Positions 9,003 to 17,645 are shown, counted from the first letter of the stretch. The stretch is DNA of 64,000 nt from Trebonia sp963773105 (GCA_963773105.1 CAVZAA010000006.1:62001-126000); one strand, 5' to 3'. The notes: generated from the letters alone by a model not told the origin. Numbers and translations: made by a program.

Positions 9003-10341
9003 TCGGATTCGCTCCTCACGATCTGCACGCCGCCCTCCAGGCCGCACAACGTCACCTGGTCGAGGTTACGCAAGACGCCCCCGGCGTCATCACGTCCAAG
9101 ACGGCCGCCGACACCGCCGCGGCGCGGGCCAGCCGGGAGCGGACGGCGGCGCACCAGGCGGCTCGGTCCGCGCTGGTGACGGTAACGCCGCTGGGCATGC
9201 CGCTCCCGGTCGTGAGCGATGGCGATGACGCGACGCTGGTGGCGGCGGAGCGGTGGCTAACGCGCTGGCTTCCCGTGCTCGGCGCGCGCCGTAACCTGCT
9301 CGCGGAGTGGATCAAGGAGGCTTCCGGTGACACCAGCCAGCTCTACCCGGAACTGCTCAGGTACGCCGATGTCCTGGCGTCCACCTGCACCGGGGCTGGC
9401 TCCCGGCCGGAGCTGGCGGACCTGGACTTCGATCTCGCGATCGTGGACGAGGCGGGCCAGATCGGTGTGGCCGACGCGCTCATCCCCTTGGTGCGGGCAC
9501 GGCGGGCGATCCTGGTCGTGGACCACATGCAGCTGCCGCCATTCCTTGACAGCGAGGTAGACGTCTGGGGCAAGCACGCCACTGACCCGATCGTGCAGAA
9601 CATGCTCAAGAAGAGCGCGCTGGAGATAGTGGTGGAGGCGCTGCCGCCTGCCAGCCCCAATGTCGTCTGGCTGACCGAGCAGCGCCGGATGCCGGAGGTG
9701 ATCGCGACGTTCGCCTCCCAGCAGTTCTACCAGGGGCGACTGGAGACGCCGGCGGGATTGCGCCAGCACCGGGGCGGGCTCTCCGGTCCGCGCTCGCGTT
9801 CGTGGACACCTCGGCCCTGCCCTGGCCGAAGCGCGGTGACCGGTCGGGGCAGGACCGGGAGCGCTGGCAGCAGCGCGGTTACGACAACCCGGGGGAGGCG
9901 CGGTTCCTCGCCGACCTGGCCGTCCATTACGACCATGCGCACCAGGACTGGGGCGTCATCGTGCCCTACCTGGCGCAGGCGGAATTGATCCGGCGGCTGC
10001 TGACCGGGCGCGTGAGCGACGCGGAGAAGATCCGCCTCAACGTCGGCACGGTCGACTCATTCCAGGGCGGCGAGCGCGATGTGATCCTCTACGGTTTCAC
10101 CCGCAGTAATCCCGAGCGCCGGGTCGGCTTCCTCAAGGAGCTCCGCCGCGTCAACGTGGCGATCACGCGCGCGCGGCTGCAGCTCGTGCTGGTCGGCGAC
10201 CTCGACACGCTGACCGAGGCCAGAGACCGGGGATTCCGCGAGCGGGCGAGGGCACTCAGGGACCACGTTGCGGGGGTGGGCGAGATCGTCCCGCACGATT
10301 GCGCACGCAGTCGGCTGCCGGCAGGAGGGCTGGCAGAGTGA
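9003..10341 (+). pseudogene. SF1 (UPF1/Dna2-like) helicase, N-terminus missing and frameshifted
   Basis: The recognisable protein starts abruptly near 9003 beside the IS remnant. It lacks the Walker A region that should precede it. Present are motif II (FDLAIVDEAGQI), motif III-like VVDHMQLPPF, motif IV-like WLTEQRRMPEVI, and, after a frame change near 9770-9790, VDSFQGGERDVI and RRVNVAITRARLQLVLVGD, the motifs V/VI typical of AAA_12-type SF1 helicases. One base is out of register between GLRQHRGG and SALAFVDTSALPWPKR. Without the nucleotide-binding P-loop the product cannot be an active helicase. Its stop overlaps the start of the next small gene (GTGA), so they were once a coupled pair. Confidence 0.8.
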
Positions 10342-10551
10342 GCGGGCTGATCAGGTACCCAGAAGAGCGGGCGGTCGAGGACGTCGCGTTCCGGCTTGGG
10401 CTCACCCCCACCCGGCTATGCCGGGTGCTGCTGCCGGTGTGGCGCCGCGCTGGCGCTCGGCGCCCCCGAGTTACTCTCGGCGGAGCAGAACGCGGTGCTC
10501 GCCCGCCGCTGGACGAGCGTGTTCGGGTCCCCTGATCTGCCCAGGCGATAG
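10338..10551 (+). pseudogene. Small partner gene of the helicase, frameshifted
   Basis: A GTG start overlaps the helicase stop. The reading begins SGLIRYPEERAVEDVAFRLG and goes on to PTRLCRVLLPVWRRAG; it then loses frame near 10450 and is continued by LALGAPELLSAEQNAVLARR and WTSVFGSPDLPRR up to a TAG. Joined, this is about a 71-residue acidic/helical protein. I do not recognise the family. Its coupling to the helicase suggests a dedicated partner that decayed together with it. Confidence 0.5.
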
Positions 10552-10697
10552 GCCTGGACGGTCGTGTTACGTGGCCGGCTTCGCGGATTGCCCGGGGAAT
10601 TGTCAAATCGACCCTGAGGGACTTCACGTGACGCGTTGGCGAGTTCCTGAGTGAGAAGGCCGTACCAGGGTGCGGCCGCCCCGGGAGAGGATTAAGC

Positions 10698-11339
10698 GTG
10701 AAGAAGTACATACTCTTCGACCATGACGGCGTCCTCGTAGACACCGAGTTCTGGTACTACAAGTCTGGGGAACGCGCCCTGGCAGACGTGGGACTGGCCC
10801 TGGACAAGGATCAGTACCTCCGGGACATGAACCGGGGACTGGGCACGTGGGCCCAAGCTAGGGCGGCAGGTGTCGACGAGCAGACCATCGGCAGGCAGCG
10901 TGAGGCGCGCAACGACTACTATCAGGAATACCTCAGAACAGAGGCCATTGAAATCGAAGGCGTCGTCGAGGCGCTTGCCGAGCTGTCACAGCACGCCCGC
11001 ATGGCCATTGTGACGACTGCCAAACGTGCGGACTTCGAGCTCATCCACGAGAAGCGGCACATCAGGCAGTTCATGGACTTCGTCCTCGTCCGCGAGGACT
11101 ACGAGCGCGCCAAGCCGCACCCCGAGCCGTACCTGACCGGCTTGAAGCGCTTCGGAGCCACCAGGGAAGAGACACTGGTCGTGGAGGACTCCCCCCGGGG
11201 GCTGAAGTCAGCCGTGGGGGCCGGCATTGACTGTGCGATCGTCCGCAACGACTTTATGCATTCACCTGACTTCTCCGAGGCCACTTATCGCATCGAGGCC
11301 CTGATCGAGCTCAGGGACATCGTCGTGGGCGAGACATGA
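10698..11339 (+). CDS. HAD-superfamily (subfamily IA) hydrolase
   Basis: 213 residues from a GTG with GGGAGAGG upstream. Motif I is FDHDGVLVDTE (residues 7-17), with the nucleophile Asp and the +2 Asp. Motif II is the T of AIVTTAKR, motif III the Lys of ERAKPHPEPY, and motif IV VVEDSPRGLKSAVGAG. An alpha-helical cap lies between motifs I and II. This is the standard architecture of phosphoglycolate/beta-phosphoglucomutase-type phosphatases; the substrate cannot be told. It stands alone, with a 146 bp gap before it that holds no gene and a 196 bp gap after it. Codon use looks slightly less GC-rich than its neighbours. Confidence 0.88.
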   Translation: MKKYILFDHDGVLVDTEFWYYKSGERALADVGLALDKDQYLRDMNRGLGTWAQARAAGVDEQTIGRQREARNDYYQEYLRTEAIEIEGVVEALAELSQHARMAIVTTAKRADFELIHEKRHIRQFMDFVLVREDYERAKPHPEPYLTGLKRFGATREETLVVEDSPRGLKSAVGAGIDCAIVRNDFMHSPDFSEATYRIEALIELRDIVVGET

Positions 11340-11535
11340 CGGAGACCAGCGAGTTCACTCACATCGTGTGGTGTGACCAGGAATCGGCTACCGAGCTCGG
11401 CGGCTGCCCGGATCCCCTCGTCGATCCGCTGGCGGGCGTGCGCCCACGGCAGGACCGTCGGCTCCCAGCGGGGGAAGGCCGTCGCCCCGACGAAGCGGTC
11501 GTCCTTCTGTCCCCAGCGGGATTACGCTCGATTTC

Positions 11536-12600
11536 GTGAGTCAGAGACAGCCACTGGAACCACGCGTAGTGGCGGCCGCCGAGAAGGCGCTCGCTCGGCA
11601 GAAGTTCGTCACACCCATCGACGTGTGCCTCAACATCGGCTGGCTGCAGCCGTCCAACGTGGACGACTGGCGGCGCGGCCGGGTGGACGACCTCGACTAT
11701 TTCTTGCCCACTCATGACGACAGGTCCGTGGCCTTCCTGGTCCACCTCCAGGAATGGGCGATCGCCAAGGGACTCAAGCCCTCCGAGGCCGACTACGTGT
11801 CGGCCGCCAGATCCCGCCGCCCGCTGCGCTTCAGTTCGCTGGACGAGCCACTGCTAGAACGGGCATGGCGGACGCACTGGATCTCGCCCGACCTGCCAGA
11901 TAAGCAGGCCGAGCGTGTCATCGAGCGCCAGTCCGCGCCACCTGATCTGGTGGTCATCCAGCCCGTCAAGGAGTTCACCTGCGCCGAGTGCGGCGACGGC
12001 TCGGGCGACCTGCTCACGATGGACGATTCGGGTCCGCTGTGCATGAGCTGCGCGGACATGGACCACCTGGTCTTCCTGCCGGCCGGCGACGCCGCGCTAA
12101 CCCGGCGGGCGAAGAAGGCGAGTCGGCTCTCCGCCGTAGTCGTCCGGTGGAGCCGGTCCCGCAAGCGCTACGAGCGGCAGGGCCTCCTCGTGGAAGAGCC
12201 CGCGCTCGACCAGGCCGAACAGGAGTGCCTAGCCGACTCCGACGCGCGGCTGCGTCGCCGCGAACGCGACGCCGCGCGCCGCGCGGATGAGGACGTCGAG
12301 TTCCAGCGACGGTTCGCAGCTGAGATAGCTCGGCTGTATCCGGGCTGCCCGGCGGAGCGCGCGGAGGCCATCGCGCGCCACGCCGGACTGCGCGGCAGCG
12401 GTCGGGTCGGCCGTTCAGCGGTCGGCCGGGCGCTCGATGAGCGAGCGATTGCGCTGGCTGTGGTGGCATCGATCCGGCACGAGGACACTGACTACGACGA
12501 ACTGCTCATGTCCGGTACAGCGCGCGAAGACGCCAGGACACGGATCAGGCCCGCCATCGACCGGGTGCTGGCCGCCTGGTCCGCGGCGGACGCGCGGTGA
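11536..12600 (+). CDS. DUF2293 domain protein with zinc ribbon
   Basis: 354 residues from a GTG. A possible zinc ribbon has two CxxC knuckles (FTCAECGDGSGDLL and GPLCMSCADMDH, about residues 146-175). A charged helical linker follows. The C-terminal DUF2293 signature is clear: ARLYPGCPAERAEAIARHA, GSGRVGRSAVGRALDERAI and LAVVASIRHEDTDYDELLM (about 265-330). The molecular function of the family is not known. It ends 10 bp before the jetD start on the same strand, so the two are probably co-transcribed. That hints at a link with the Wadjet module or with DNA handling in this island. Confidence 0.85.
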   Translation: MSQRQPLEPRVVAAAEKALARQKFVTPIDVCLNIGWLQPSNVDDWRRGRVDDLDYFLPTHDDRSVAFLVHLQEWAIAKGLKPSEADYVSAARSRRPLRFSSLDEPLLERAWRTHWISPDLPDKQAERVIERQSAPPDLVVIQPVKEFTCAECGDGSGDLLTMDDSGPLCMSCADMDHLVFLPAGDAALTRRAKKASRLSAVVVRWSRSRKRYERQGLLVEEPALDQAEQECLADSDARLRRRERDAARRADEDVEFQRRFAAEIARLYPGCPAERAEAIARHAGLRGSGRVGRSAVGRALDERAIALAVVASIRHEDTDYDELLMSGTAREDARTRIRPAIDRVLAAWSAADAR

Positions 12601-12610
12601 GGAATCCGCG

Positions 12611-13846
12611 ATGAGCCCCGACGTGGTGGCCAGGTACCGGACACCAGAGTACGCGCGGCTGCTGGCGGCCGCCCGCCGCTCCCTCGAGCGCACCGGCGGC
12701 AGCCTGAGCGCCATCGTCACGGTCCACCACCCCGACGACGCAGAGCGCAAGGCGATCATCGGCATCACCGGGCAGTACCGGGCCGAAGGCAGTGCCCAGA
12801 TCGGCGTCCGCCTGGCCGACCTTGACCGCGCCGTCCGCGAGTCCACCGGCGGAGGGCTGATCGAACTGCTAGAACGGATCGGGCCGCCGCTCAAGGACCG
12901 CCCCGCCGACCGGCGACGGCTGGCGGACGGACGCGAAGCAACGGTCCGTTCGGCAGAAAATAGCTTTTTGAACGACCGGGACTGGTATCAGGCGTGGCTG
13001 ACCGAGATCACCGCCGACGGCACGCTCACCCGGCTGGTCAACGCGGCCGAAGCCGACAGGATCGGCCAGGCCGTGCGGGTGCTAGAGGCGGTCGACCGGC
13101 GAACCGAACCGGTCCAGCTGGCCGAGCTCGCGGCCGCGACGACCGGCGACACCAAGACCCTAAACCACGGCACCACGCTGGCCACGCTGGTCCTGCGCGC
13201 GCTCGCCCTCCGCATCAGCGCCGACAGGCCGGTGACCACCGAGCAGCGCCGAGACCTGTGGGACGCGCACGGCGTCATCGTCGACGACCTCGCCAGCCGT
13301 GTCCTCGTGCTCAACGTGCCGGCCCGCGGCGGAGGCCTAGGGGAGTGGCTCAGCGACGCCAGCGCGCGCGGGGTGCCCTTCTACGTCACGCTGCAGCAGC
13401 TCATCGCCATGCCGGTGGCGCCCGCAGTTGGCGCCGACCGCATCGTGCACGTCTGCGAGAACCCCGCGATCCTGCGCCGCGCGGCCGCCGACCTCGGCCC
13501 CCGATCGCGGCCGCTCGTCTGCACGGAGGGCCAGCCGTCGACTGCCTTCCACCGCCTGGCGGCCGCGATCGCCGCCAACGGCGGGGGCCTGAGCTACCAC
13601 GGCGACTTCGACTGGGCAGGCGTCGCGATCGCCAATTCGATCATCAGGCGCCACAACGCGATCCCGTGGCGCCTGTCCGCTGAGGATTACCGGGAAGCGG
13701 TCCGCGAAGACGCCGACCACGTGAGGCTAAGCGGCCCGCCTCAGCCGACCCCGTGGGACCCGGCCCTGGCCGACGCGATGACTGCGGCGGGGCGCGCCGT
13801 CTACGAGGAGTCCGTCGCCGGCGCGCTTATCGCCGACCTTCGGTAG
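12611..13846 (+). CDS. jetD: Wadjet type II nuclease subunit JetD (TIGR02679 / DUF2399)
   Basis: 411 residues from the ATG at 12611, 10 bp after the DUF2293 gene. The N-terminal part matches the TIGR02679-specific region. The C-terminal DUF2399 domain is a Toprim-like fold: Glu283 in VCENPAIL, then SYHGDFDWAGVAIAN with Asp332 and Asp334 (the E...DxD metal site), then PWRLSAEDY and the closing AVYEESVAGALIADL. These are the catalytic acids expected for the topoisomerase-VI-like DNA-cutting subunit of Wadjet, so the protein looks intact. In most genomes this gene directly follows jetC. Here 10.6 kb of other genes intervene, yet no second jetC is visible. Confidence 0.88.
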   Translation: MSPDVVARYRTPEYARLLAAARRSLERTGGSLSAIVTVHHPDDAERKAIIGITGQYRAEGSAQIGVRLADLDRAVRESTGGGLIELLERIGPPLKDRPADRRRLADGREATVRSAENSFLNDRDWYQAWLTEITADGTLTRLVNAAEADRIGQAVRVLEAVDRRTEPVQLAELAAATTGDTKTLNHGTTLATLVLRALALRISADRPVTTEQRRDLWDAHGVIVDDLASRVLVLNVPARGGGLGEWLSDASARGVPFYVTLQQLIAMPVAPAVGADRIVHVCENPAILRRAAADLGPRSRPLVCTEGQPSTAFHRLAAAIAANGGGLSYHGDFDWAGVAIANSIIRRHNAIPWRLSAEDYREAVREDADHVRLSGPPQPTPWDPALADAMTAAGRAVYEESVAGALIADLR

Positions 13847-13919
13847 CTTCGCCGTCAGCTCCTGCCTCACCGATGCGCGGCCCGGGATTAGTGGCCTACC
13901 CGGCGGGTAGCCAGGGCGG

Positions 13920-15434
13920 ATGTTGTCTCGTGGCGTGGCGCTCGGCCACCGGTATGAGCTGGAGGAGCCGGTCGGTGCGGGTGGCTTCAGCGAGGTCTGG
14001 CGCGCCTGGGATCTGACCCTGGACCGGCCGGTGGCGGTGAAGGTGCTGCATCCCGCTTACGTCCAGGACGCCCAAACGCTGGCCCGGTTCCAGGCCGAGG
14101 CCCGGCACGCGGGAAGCCTGGCCCACGAGAATGTTGCGCGGGTATACGACTACGGCGAGCCCCATCCGCCGTACCTGGTGATGGAGCTAGTAGAAGGCCC
14201 GTCGTTTGCCCAGGTGCTAGCAAGCGGGCCGATGGACCCCGTGCGGGCGATGGATGTCGTCGCGCAGGCCGCGGCCGGGCTGCAGGCGGCCCACGGCGCG
14301 GGGCTGGTTCACCGGGACATCAAGCCCGGCAACCTGCTGCTTACCCCGGACGGCATCGTCAAGATCACCGACTTCGGTATCTCTCATGCGGTGGGCTCGG
14401 CCGGGGTGACGAGCACGGGCCTGGTCGTTGGCACGCCCGGGTACCTGGCGCCCGAGCGGGCGGCCGGCGCGGGCGCGACTGCGCTCAGCGATTTTTATTC
14501 GCTGGGAGTGGTCGCGTATGAGTGCCTGGCGGGCGTACCCCCGTTTGACGGGACGGCGCTGGAGGTGGCGCTGGCCCACGCTACCCGGCCCTTTCCCGCC
14601 CTCCCCGCGTTCGTGCCGCCCGATGTCGGGGCGCTGGTCGCGCACCTGACCGCTAAGGACCCGGCCGACCGGCCGGGAAGCGCCGCCGAGGTGGCGCGCC
14701 AGGCCCGGCAGCTCGGTGACCGGTTGGTGTCCGCTTCCACCCTGGTGGTCGGCCGGTCCGATGGGCCGCCCACTCGAGCCGGCCAACTGCGGCCCGCAGA
14801 CCGCCCCACGGCACCGGCGGCGCATTTCGGCCGACTACGCCGATCGGCGGTCCTTGGCGGGGCCGCCGCCGCCGTTATCGCCCTCGTCGTTCTAGTCGGC
14901 GTGAACATCGGGGACGCTGCGCCCGCGGGTCATCCGGCGGCCGCGCCCTCATCCGGCGCCGCCCGTCCGGTACCGAGCGCCGCCCGTCCGGTACCGAGCG
15001 CCGCCCGTCCGGTACCGAGCGCCACGCGGCCGGTACCGAGCGCCACGCGGCCGAAGACCCCGACCGCCGTCACGATCGAGGTCAACATCGATTCGCTGCT
15101 AGGCCAGCCCGTCGACATCGTGGTGCACCGACTCCGCCAGCAGGGGCTGATCCCCCGGATACTTTGGCAGCCGAGCGGCCAGCAGCAGCCCGGCCGGGTG
15201 ACCGCTATCTGGCCAATCGGCCAGCGGCCGGCCGGCAGCCGCGTCACCGTCGTTGGCGCGCTTCGGGGTCCGGTCACCCCGCCGTCGTCCCCGCAGGCCG
15301 GCACACCGGACGGCAACGGGAACGGCAACGGAAAGGGGAAAGGGAAGGGGAAGAGAAGGGAAGGGGAACGGGAAGGGGAACGGGAAGGGCTGACACGCCC
15401 GTCGGTTACGCTCCGCCGCCGAATGTCTCCCTGA
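13920..15434 (+). CDS. Membrane-anchored Ser/Thr protein kinase with one PASTA-like domain
   Basis: 504 residues. The kinase domain occupies about 10-275: Gly-loop GAGGFSEVW, Lys in VAVKVLHP, catalytic HRDIKPGN, ITDFGIS, and YLAPERA. One membrane helix (SAVLGGAAAAVIALVVLVG, about 305-325) is followed by a Pro/Ala stalk encoded by four 21-bp tandem units (14958-15041, unit giving ARPVPSA). A PASTA-like domain follows (DSLLGQPVDIVVHRLRQQGL to GSRVTVVGALRGP). The tail (from about 15310) is a Gly/Asn/Lys then Glu/Arg repeat from hexamer-like AAGGGG tracts, probably repeat-expanded sequence. Such PknB-type kinases sense cell-wall fragments. A small palindrome (CTACCCGGCGGGTAG, 13895-13911) precedes the start. 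The 3' end overlaps the convergent small gene by 29 bp. Confidence 0.9.
   Translation: MLSRGVALGHRYELEEPVGAGGFSEVWRAWDLTLDRPVAVKVLHPAYVQDAQTLARFQAEARHAGSLAHENVARVYDYGEPHPPYLVMELVEGPSFAQVLASGPMDPVRAMDVVAQAAAGLQAAHGAGLVHRDIKPGNLLLTPDGIVKITDFGISHAVGSAGVTSTGLVVGTPGYLAPERAAGAGATALSDFYSLGVVAYECLAGVPPFDGTALEVALAHATRPFPALPAFVPPDVGALVAHLTAKDPADRPGSAAEVARQARQLGDRLVSASTLVVGRSDGPPTRAGQLRPADRPTAPAAHFGRLRRSAVLGGAAAAVIALVVLVGVNIGDAAPAGHPAAAPSSGAARPVPSAARPVPSAARPVPSATRPVPSATRPKTPTAVTIEVNIDSLLGQPVDIVVHRLRQQGLIPRILWQPSGQQQPGRVTAIWPIGQRPAGSRVTVVGALRGPVTPPSSPQAGTPDGNGNGNGKGKGKGKRREGEREGEREGLTRPSVTLRRRMSP
14958..15041 (+). repeat. 21-bp tandem repeat, four units, inside the kinase stalk
   Basis: Three identical units carrying GCCCGTCCGGTACCGAGC and one variant, plus a partial fifth, encode repeated ARPVPSA/TRPVPSA. 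Being in frame and a multiple of three, the array can change length without destroying the gene, so stalk length may vary between strains. Confidence 0.85.
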
Positions 15435-15663
15435 TCCGCGAGACGATCCGCTCAGCCTCGTCCTCGGAGATCGGCACGAACTTGTTCTCTAGGTCGCCCC
15501 GTTCGGCCGAGTACAGCAGTGCGCTCCGCGCCCACCTAAGATCCGTGCCGAATGTTTCGTCGCGTTCGCCGCCGTCGTGCTTTATCCGCCGGAGCACGCC
15601 CGCGGGACGCTCCGCAGTGCTCAAGTCATCGACGATCGCGTAGTAGCTGATCTCTTCGGCCAT
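15406..15663 (-). CDS. Small protein coupled to the RelA/SpoT-like gene (candidate immunity/antitoxin)
   Basis: 85 residues from the ATG at 15663, with a strong GGAGG seven bases ahead inside the end of the previous gene; stop and start share one base (TGATG). Begins MAEEISYYAIVDDLS and continues with GVLRRIKHDGGERDETFG; it has SAERGD and EDEAERIVSRIRETF. No membrane helix or signal. Similar small proteins of the SYYAIV type are widespread in actinomycetes without a known function. Translational coupling to a RelA/SpoT-fold enzyme makes an antitoxin or regulatory partner a reasonable but unproven idea. Its 3' end overlaps the convergent kinase gene. Confidence 0.8.
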   Translation of the reverse strand: MAEEISYYAIVDDLSTAERPAGVLRRIKHDGGERDETFGTDLRWARSALLYSAERGDLENKFVPISEDEAERIVSRIRETFGGGA

Positions 15664-16607
15664 CAATTTCCTCCGGGTGGATAGTCGTCGATGTCGGAGA
15701 CGCCTGGCGGAATCGGAATCAGAGAATTGGCCTCGTGCTGAAACTGCCTAAGTTCCGCTACCTCGTAGTCGGCAGCCGGGCTGGGGTCGGTTATGGTGCG
15801 AATCCGCTCGTACGCCTGATGCGTGAGCTCTTTCGCCTCAAGACTGGCCTCCGTGTGAAACTGCACCTCGAAGCGTACCCCCGATTGCGGTTCCAGCCAT
15901 TGCGTATTGATTCCCTTGTACTGATCGGATGACCAGGTGTTGCGTCGTTCGACCTGGGTAAACCCGACGGCTTCGAGTCGTTCCAGGTCCTTCCGCACGC
16001 CATCGGCGTAAGCGGGCTCGGGATAGGTGAATGTGAACCGCACGACGTCGGAGATCTGGGCCAGTGTCTCTGTGGCGGACCGGCCCTTCGAGCGCATCCG
16101 ATCGGAAACCTTCTCCTTCAGGCGGTCCTCGCCCTTGATACGGCAGTCGAAGCCGGCCAGGACGCGCGTCGGGTCCTCGGCCGCCACCCGAAGGATGGCC
16201 GGCCCGATGACGTTCTCGCCGACCTCGCGGATGCGGGCGTAGCCAAGGTCGATCTCGGCGTTAGCGGCGGCGTCGAGCGTCCGGCCGCCCTTGCCGCGCC
16301 ATGCGCCGCCGTCGGCCTGCGGCGTCGGCTCGGGTCGTTCCTCGTATCCGTATTTCTCCTTGAGCATCCGCCAGGACGCCAGCAGCTCCGGTACGGCCTC
16401 GGTCCAGCCGTCCCGTGCCGCCGGGCCGCTGGTCATCCCGTAGGCGTGGTCGACCTGTGCCCGGTACATCCGCTGCTCGGCCGCCCGCCGGTCCGCCTCG
16501 GCGAGCGGTTCGGCCAGCGTCGAACCGCGAGCGGCCGGATTGGCGCGGTCGGCGGGCGCCTCGGCCGGACAGGGCGCATCGTCCTCCTGGACCCGTTCCG
16601 CCCGCAC
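15663..16607 (-). CDS. RelA/SpoT-fold nucleotidyltransferase-like protein (putative toxin)
   Basis: 314 residues from a GTG preceded by AGGTGG. Residues about 150-285 carry the RelA/SpoT synthetase-like fold: GFDCRIKGEDRLKEKV, ISDVVRFTFTYPEPAYADGV, NTWSSDQYKGINTQWL and VRFEVQFHTEASLEAKELTH. The closing IPIPPGVSDIDDYPP is characteristic of this actinobacterial group. The family transfers pyrophosphate to nucleotides; relatives act as alarmone synthetases or as nucleotide-depleting effector toxins. The N-terminal 110 residues are charged and Ala-rich, without a recognised secretion domain. No HD hydrolase domain is present, so it cannot balance its own product. Followed by the coupled small gene. 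The fold is confident; the toxin role is inferred. Confidence 0.78.
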   Translation of the reverse strand: MRAERVQEDDAPCPAEAPADRANPAARGSTLAEPLAEADRRAAEQRMYRAQVDHAYGMTSGPAARDGWTEAVPELLASWRMLKEKYGYEERPEPTPQADGGAWRGKGGRTLDAAANAEIDLGYARIREVGENVIGPAILRVAAEDPTRVLAGFDCRIKGEDRLKEKVSDRMRSKGRSATETLAQISDVVRFTFTYPEPAYADGVRKDLERLEAVGFTQVERRNTWSSDQYKGINTQWLEPQSGVRFEVQFHTEASLEAKELTHQAYERIRTITDPSPAADYEVAELRQFQHEANSLIPIPPGVSDIDDYPPGGN

Positions 16608-16779
16608 CCGTCACCACCTAGCATCGGCGCTGCTCACTTTGGCAAACGGATGCGTCCGCTATTGGGTTCACGCCGGATCCGGCCAGGCGTCCGGGTGTAT
16701 TACCCCGACCCCTAGATATTCCGATGCTCCGCTCAGGTAACCGATAGGAGAACTAGCGGACAGTCGTTACAATGAGCGC

Positions 16780-17559
16780 GTGGCCGACTTTGACCCGAAC
16801 ACTCCCTCTATCGCGCGGGTCTACGACTATTTCGTTGGCGGCAAGGACAATTTCGCCGCCGACAGGGACCTGGGGGAACGGCTGATCGAGGCCCTTCCCT
16901 CGCTGCTGCCGAGCACCGTGGAGAACAAGGAATTCCTCGCCCGTGCGGTGACTTGGGTCGCGAACGAGGGGATTAGCCAGTTCATCGACGTGGGCTGCGG
17001 GATGCCGACGTCGCCGACCACCGACGAGGTCGCGCGAGCGGTCGACGCCGGCGCGCGGGTGGCGTACATCGACAACGACCCGGTCGTCGTCTCGCACCTG
17101 GACGCGCTGCTGGCCCACGGCAACCCCGGCGTGACGGTCGTCGACGGCGACGTGCGCGACGTGCCCGCGGTCCTCGCCCGGGTGTCGGAAGGCATTGACC
17201 TCTCCCGCCCGGCCTGCCTGATCATGGGCATGCTGCTGCACTTCTTCGACGTCACCGATGCGCAGGACCTGGTGGCGAGGTACGTCGCGGGCCTGGCGCC
17301 GGGCAGCTTCGTCGTCCTCACCATGGGCCTGGTCCTCGGCCAGCGGGGGGACGAGTTCTTCCGCACGTACATGGCCGATGGCCCGACGAAGCTGTATCAG
17401 CACGACGCGGCCGACTTCGCGTCGTTCTTCGGACCCCTCGAGCTGGTGGAGCCGGGGGTCGGCGACGGCAGGACCGTGCGGCCGGGCTGGGCCCAGGTGC
17501 CGGTCCCGCCCGAGCGCGACTGCACGATCATCGTCGGCGTCGCCCGCGTCACCGGCTAG
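16780..17559 (+). CDS. SAM-dependent methyltransferase, DUF574 family
   Basis: 259 residues from a GTG (16780). Opens with the diagnostic PNTPSIARVYDYFVGGKDNF and RDLGERL. The SAM-binding loop is FIDVGCGMPT (about 69-78), followed by VAYIDNDPVV and VDGDVRDV. Ends PVPPERDCTIIVGVARV. This family is greatly expanded in filamentous actinomycetes, often ten or more copies per genome; substrates are unknown. It is transcribed divergently from the RelA/SpoT-like gene, with a 170 bp shared upstream region. An earlier ATG at 16772 is out of frame. Confidence 0.92.
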   Translation: MADFDPNTPSIARVYDYFVGGKDNFAADRDLGERLIEALPSLLPSTVENKEFLARAVTWVANEGISQFIDVGCGMPTSPTTDEVARAVDAGARVAYIDNDPVVVSHLDALLAHGNPGVTVVDGDVRDVPAVLARVSEGIDLSRPACLIMGMLLHFFDVTDAQDLVARYVAGLAPGSFVVLTMGLVLGQRGDEFFRTYMADGPTKLYQHDAADFASFFGPLELVEPGVGDGRTVRPGWAQVPVPPERDCTIIVGVARVTG

Positions 17560-17645
17560 CGCCGCGACACGCCGCCACGGTTCAGTTTCGCGCGTCATTT
17601 ACTGCCTGCGGTGTATCCTGCCCTCATGGGACTGAACAGCAGGAA

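Noticed and set aside
11340..11530. About 60 open codons on the minus strand (DDRFVGATAFPRWEPTVLPW...) after the HAD gene
   Set aside because: It has an upstream stop, no start codon and no recognisable family. It may be a gene fragment but cannot be supported.
14941..15060. 21-bp repeats in the kinase gene as a possible CRISPR array
   Set aside because: Units are directly adjacent with no spacers and are translated in frame.
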